A DNA stretch of 64,000 nt from UBA9339 sp964535195 (GTDB taxonomy: Bacteria > Pseudomonadota > Gammaproteobacteria > UBA9339): contig CAZHSI010000005.1 of the NCBI GenBank assembly GCA_964535195.1, positions 1 through 64,000 on the forward strand, read 5' to 3'. How positions within the stretch are numbered: position 1 is the first letter of the stretch; every line of letters begins with the position of its first letter. Below are positions 60,220 through 64,000 of the stretch, in pieces. The notes below the pieces were generated by a model, which had not been told where the DNA came from, ran no database searches, and was given only the letters and a program-made list of their open reading frames with translations. The translations under genes were made by a program, and so were the position numbers.

Positions 60220-63200
60220 TCACTGGGCGCTCGGAGACTTCCCAGAGCTTGCTAAAGATACCGCCGTATCAATATCAACCGTAACTATTCGTGACACTCC
60301 TGGCTCTTGCATTGTCACCCCAACTAACTGCTCAGATATCTCCATAGTTACTTTATTATGGGTAATAAAAATAAACTGAATGGTTTTAGCCATTTCTTTT
60401 ACCAAATTACAAAAACGGGAAACATTCGCATCATCCAGTGGCGCATCTACCTCATCAAGAATACAAAATGGGGCCGGATTCAAATGAAAAATAGAAAAAA
60501 TCAAAGAGATGGCCGTTAATGCCTTTTCACCACCAGAAAGTAAATGGATACTTGAGTTACGTTTGCCTGGTGGCTGTGCCATAATAAACACCCCAGTGTC
60601 TAATAAGTTGTCTGTCGTCTGCTCCAAATACGCTTTACCACCGTTAAAAACCTTTGGAAACAACTCTTGAAACTTCTGATTGATACTATTATATGCGTCT
60701 TTAAACCTTTCCTTGGTGTCCTGATCAATCTTACGAATGGCATCTTCTAAGGTACTCAAAGCGCTTACCAAATCCTGATTTTGCGCATCCAAATAGTTTT
60801 TCCTTTCGCTTAACTTCTCAAACTCTTCAATAGCAGCGAGGTTAATCAAACCTAATCGTTCAATCCTTGTGGTCAAACTTGTTAGCTTTTCTTCCCACTC
60901 GCCAAGGGTAGCCTCTAAAGGTAATGCGGCATTTAATGCCTCGAGCTGTAATTCTAACTCTGCCACCTGTTCTACATAAGTGTTACCGCGAACTTGTAAC
61001 CCTTCCCGCTCGGTTCGTAATTTTTCTAATAGCCCACGAGCTTTTTCATGGACCTCTTGCTGCAAAGAATGTTGTTGCTCAAGCTCTCGTAAGGCTTGCT
61101 CAATCCCCGCCGTTTTCTTTTTCGCTAAAGTTAAATCGGCTTCAGCCACCAAACGTTTTTCTAGCTCTGCTTGTAGTTCTAGCTCTAAATTGGTAAGCGG
61201 CAAATTTGCCTCGGCTAAAGATCTTTCTACTTTAGTTTGCTGTTCCTTTAAACTGGCCAAACGTTTATTAGCACGGTCTAAGCTTTGCTCTAAATAGCCA
61301 ACCTGGCTTTGGATAAGCTGTAAGCGCAAAGTAGCATCAGTAACCATTTTTTCTAGTTCTTCCAGCTTTACACGTACTGTTGCTAACCTCTGCTCTTTTT
61401 GTTCACGTTCTGTAATTAGGTTTTGACGTAAACCCTCGTTTGTTACCTGCTCCTTAGCTGCATCGTCATGATTTTTTAATGCCACTCTTAACTGCTCACG
61501 TAAACTAGATAAACTTTCTTCAGAAGAGGTAATCTCTTGCGTTAGTACTAAAGCACGTTCCTCAATGTGTTTAAGATAAGTTTTTTTCGCAGTAACCTGA
61601 CTTTGCGTGTCGCTATAACCTACCGCCAAGGTACGCAGGTCATTTTGTAATTTTTGATACTCGCCCTCCAAAACCACTAAAGTATTTCTCTCCTTCGCCA
61701 ACTCCTCTTCCTGCCGCTTACAATCGCACTGCCCCGCAGCAATATTACGGTCTAATTCTTGTAGCTCACGCTCCCGCTGTAAAATACCGATTTTGGGGTT
61801 AGCATCGTAGGCAACCCGCAGCCAACCAGCCCCTAACCACGCTCCATCTTTAGTAACGATAGACTCACTGTGCAAAAGCTTAGCTTGCATTGCCAATGCT
61901 TCGCTCATGTTTTCAGCAACATAAATACCAGATAAGAGATTACCCAGCGGAAGCTTTGAGGTTACTTTGCTCGCTAAAGTAATCAGGTCAAGTCGCGTTG
62001 TCGTTAACATTGATGAAGTAAGACCTTGATCAAATAAAGTCAAATTACCACGAGTTAAATTTTGTACAGCAGGCCAAACACTTGCAATACCATCGACACA
62101 AACTGCTTCAAGGTAAACACCAAGTACCGTTTCTACGGCTCTCTCCCAACCAGTAGCAACCTGCAAGCCTTCGGCTAAGCGTAATTTCTCAGCAAGATTA
62201 TGTTGTTTCAACCACTCAACTAAAGCCGTATCGTTTTTCCCCAAAGCTGCCTGCTGCAATGCTTCCAGGGAAGCTTTCCGCCCAAGTAAAGTCTGAAGTT
62301 TATTCCGCACCTCTCCAAGAGTATTAGAAAGCGCATTAATCGTCTCTCTACTTGTGAGAATTTGTTGCGTCTTTGCCACTACATCATTGTGCAACTGATC
62401 ATGATTACTTTTTAATTCGGTAAATAAACCATTAAGTCGAGCAATTTCTGTATTTAAGTTGATAAAATCTAGACCCTGGAGTTCCAAGCGAAACTTATTT
62501 AATGACTGCTCATCACTAGTAATTCTTAATTCTAAATGTTTGATATGGGTTTGCAGCACCTCTAGCGACTGTAAGACCTTGGAGTTATTACTATTAAAAC
62601 CATCCCACCCCTTTTGCCATAACTGCATTTCTTGTTCTGCTAGCTGTAACTCTTGCTTAACTACAGTTATAGCCTCGCGCTTTGTAGTAATTTCAGAGGT
62701 AAGCGTTGTTTTTTCAGCTGTAAGCAGTTCAGTCTGATTTTGGTCAGCAACCATATGGGCAGTAGTTTCCTGCCAACTTTGGTTAACCTGAGCAAGATCT
62801 CTGGTTAATTCTTCGCGACGCTCTTTGGTATGCTTAATTTGTTGCTCCAACCGTGCGATATTGCCACCAATCCGGTAAAAGTTTGCCTGCGCTTCATTAA
62901 ATTTTTCAATATCACCATCATGTTCATCTTTTAACTGCGCAATTTTCGCAGTTAACACATGTAGCTCAGTGACACTATTTTCTAACTCAACCTCATTGGC
63001 TTTAATAGATGTCTCATACTCCAGTAATTTTTTATTTAACTCGCGCCAATGGAGAGTATGTAACTCCCCCTTAACTACACGCTCTTCCTGCTTTAAGTTA
63101 CGATAACGCTCAGCAGCATTGGCTTGTGATTTTAAATGTTTAAGTTGCTTATTAAGCTCTTCTAATATGTCATTTAGTCTTGCAAGATTTTCTTTGGTAT

Positions 63201-63756
63201 GTTTTATCCGATTTTCGGTTTCTTTTCTTCGTTCTTTATATTTTGAGATCCCCGCTGCTTCTTCTATAAACACTCGTAATTCGTCTGGTTTAGCATCGAT
63301 AAACTTAGAAATCATCCCCTGTTCAATAACCGCATAACTATTGGGTCCAAGTCCCGTTCCAAGAAAAATATTGGTAACATCTTTACGCCGACAACTACCA
63401 TTATTTAAAAAATAGTCAGAAAACCCATCACGATTAACTTCGCGACGAATAGAAATTTCATTATATTTGGCATATTCACCACCAAGAGTGGCGTCGCTAT
63501 TGTCAAAAACCAATTCTGCTACTGCTTGCCCAACCGATTTACGTGTTGTCGAACCATTAAAAATAACATCACTCATCGATTCGCCACGCAGTTGTTTTGC
63601 AGAAATCTCTCCCATAACCCAACGCACAGCGTCGATAATATTTGATTTACCGCAACCGTTAGGCCCAACTATACCCGTTAAATTGCTTTGCAAACAAACG
63701 GTTGTAGGATCAACAAAGGATTTAAAACCTGATAATTTTATTTTTCTTAACTTCAT
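60220..63756 (-). CDS. smc: Chromosome segregation protein SMC
   Basis: 1178 aa, full length. Walker A is GPNGCGKSNIIDAVRWVMGE near residues 32-51; the coiled coils run from about 170 to 500 and 670 to 1000 around a hinge (about 510-650; LRLAEGLQVATGWERAVETV within). The C-terminal signature LLSGGEKALTAISLIFSI and Walker B FCILDEVDAPLDDANVSRF close the chain. The ATG at 63756 (MKLRKIKLSGFKSFV) is the family start. A true SMC, rather than MukB, fits the non-enteric gammaproteobacterial type. Confidence 0.97.
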   Translation of the reverse strand: MKLRKIKLSGFKSFVDPTTVCLQSNLTGIVGPNGCGKSNIIDAVRWVMGEISAKQLRGESMSDVIFNGSTTRKSVGQAVAELVFDNSDATLGGEYAKYNEISIRREVNRDGFSDYFLNNGSCRRKDVTNIFLGTGLGPNSYAVIEQGMISKFIDAKPDELRVFIEEAAGISKYKERRKETENRIKHTKENLARLNDILEELNKQLKHLKSQANAAERYRNLKQEERVVKGELHTLHWRELNKKLLEYETSIKANEVELENSVTELHVLTAKIAQLKDEHDGDIEKFNEAQANFYRIGGNIARLEQQIKHTKERREELTRDLAQVNQSWQETTAHMVADQNQTELLTAEKTTLTSEITTKREAITVVKQELQLAEQEMQLWQKGWDGFNSNNSKVLQSLEVLQTHIKHLELRITSDEQSLNKFRLELQGLDFINLNTEIARLNGLFTELKSNHDQLHNDVVAKTQQILTSRETINALSNTLGEVRNKLQTLLGRKASLEALQQAALGKNDTALVEWLKQHNLAEKLRLAEGLQVATGWERAVETVLGVYLEAVCVDGIASVWPAVQNLTRGNLTLFDQGLTSSMLTTTRLDLITLASKVTSKLPLGNLLSGIYVAENMSEALAMQAKLLHSESIVTKDGAWLGAGWLRVAYDANPKIGILQRERELQELDRNIAAGQCDCKRQEEELAKERNTLVVLEGEYQKLQNDLRTLAVGYSDTQSQVTAKKTYLKHIEERALVLTQEITSSEESLSSLREQLRVALKNHDDAAKEQVTNEGLRQNLITEREQKEQRLATVRVKLEELEKMVTDATLRLQLIQSQVGYLEQSLDRANKRLASLKEQQTKVERSLAEANLPLTNLELELQAELEKRLVAEADLTLAKKKTAGIEQALRELEQQHSLQQEVHEKARGLLEKLRTEREGLQVRGNTYVEQVAELELQLEALNAALPLEATLGEWEEKLTSLTTRIERLGLINLAAIEEFEKLSERKNYLDAQNQDLVSALSTLEDAIRKIDQDTKERFKDAYNSINQKFQELFPKVFNGGKAYLEQTTDNLLDTGVFIMAQPPGKRNSSIHLLSGGEKALTAISLIFSIFHLNPAPFCILDEVDAPLDDANVSRFCNLVKEMAKTIQFIFITHNKVTMEISEQLVGVTMQEPGVSRIVTVDIDTAVSLASSGKSPSAQ

Positions 63757-63895
63757 AATTACATTAGTAAAATCAACCAAACACAAGCGTATAAAATAGC
63801 AGTTTCTCAGAAAAAGAGAAGTTTTAATTTAATCTCTATACAGGAGGCGTTGAATTGGATATAACTATGTGGTAACGTTTTTTCGTAAACTTTTA

Positions 63896-63968
<73 letters not shown>

Positions 63969-64000
63969 TTTTTATACTATTATGAAAATCATCCTTGGCT

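Overview
The window is AT-rich bacterial DNA with a gammaproteobacterial core. Markers are Hda, ZipA, IHF-beta, RecN, a FimV-like protein next to TruA, L3 glutamine methyltransferase PrmB, a DedA-PAP2-LssY-type fusion, and the order smc-zipA-ligA. Two nucleotide-transporter (NTT/Tlc) genes and a protein built like a eukaryotic Arp2/3 activator point to a host-associated, probably intracellular member, for example a relative of the Legionellales/Coxiella/Berkiella/Diplorickettsia group. That placement is an inference from gene content; no rRNA is present.

Layout. 1-7.6 kb: end of an unknown membrane protein, then on the minus strand htpG, two tandem plsC-like acyltransferases, and hpt-galE-ugd, then an OsmC protein. 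7.8-14.6 kb: a dicarboxylate/amino-acid symporter, an M17 aminopeptidase and two NTT carriers around a Cys-rich orphan, a nutrient-acquisition stretch. 14.7-19.3 kb: tRNA-Phe, a stress-type group (small membrane protein, ChaB, two BON proteins, DUF2383 ferritin-like), a decayed gene, a repeat-rich GC-rich patch and tRNA-Gly. 19.4-27.5 kb: trmB, a cell-wall block (dacA, rlpA, rodA) with a TPR-methyltransferase inside it, then phoH-ybeY. 27.8-28.8 kb: the candidate actin nucleation-promoting factor. 29-41 kb: nrdDG, three minor pilins, galU, flavodoxin, L,D-transpeptidase, asnS, hda, DUF2066, ihfB, nadK. 41.4-48 kb: a 1928-aa secreted SpvB/RHS toxin-like protein and a small membrane protein that may be its immunity partner, sitting between nadK and recN. 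49.9-51 kb: a dead IS903-type (IS5 family) element carrying a GIY-YIG gene. 51-64 kb: DedA-PAP2, truA, fimV-like, prmB, beta-CASP nuclease, ligA, zipA, smc, tRNA-Ala.

The most notable item is the 338-aa protein at 27802-28818. It has a helical N-terminus, a polyproline run, a WH2 actin-binding motif, a C (connector) helix and an acidic patch with a tryptophan, in the order used by WASP-family proteins and Rickettsia RickA. With the NTT carriers it suggests a bacterium that lives in eukaryotic cytoplasm, takes host nucleotides and manipulates actin.

Several small repeat families (A to E below) fill the gaps between genes. Two copies of one family supply the last codons and stop of the adjacent gene, and a copy of another carries the start codon of a gene.
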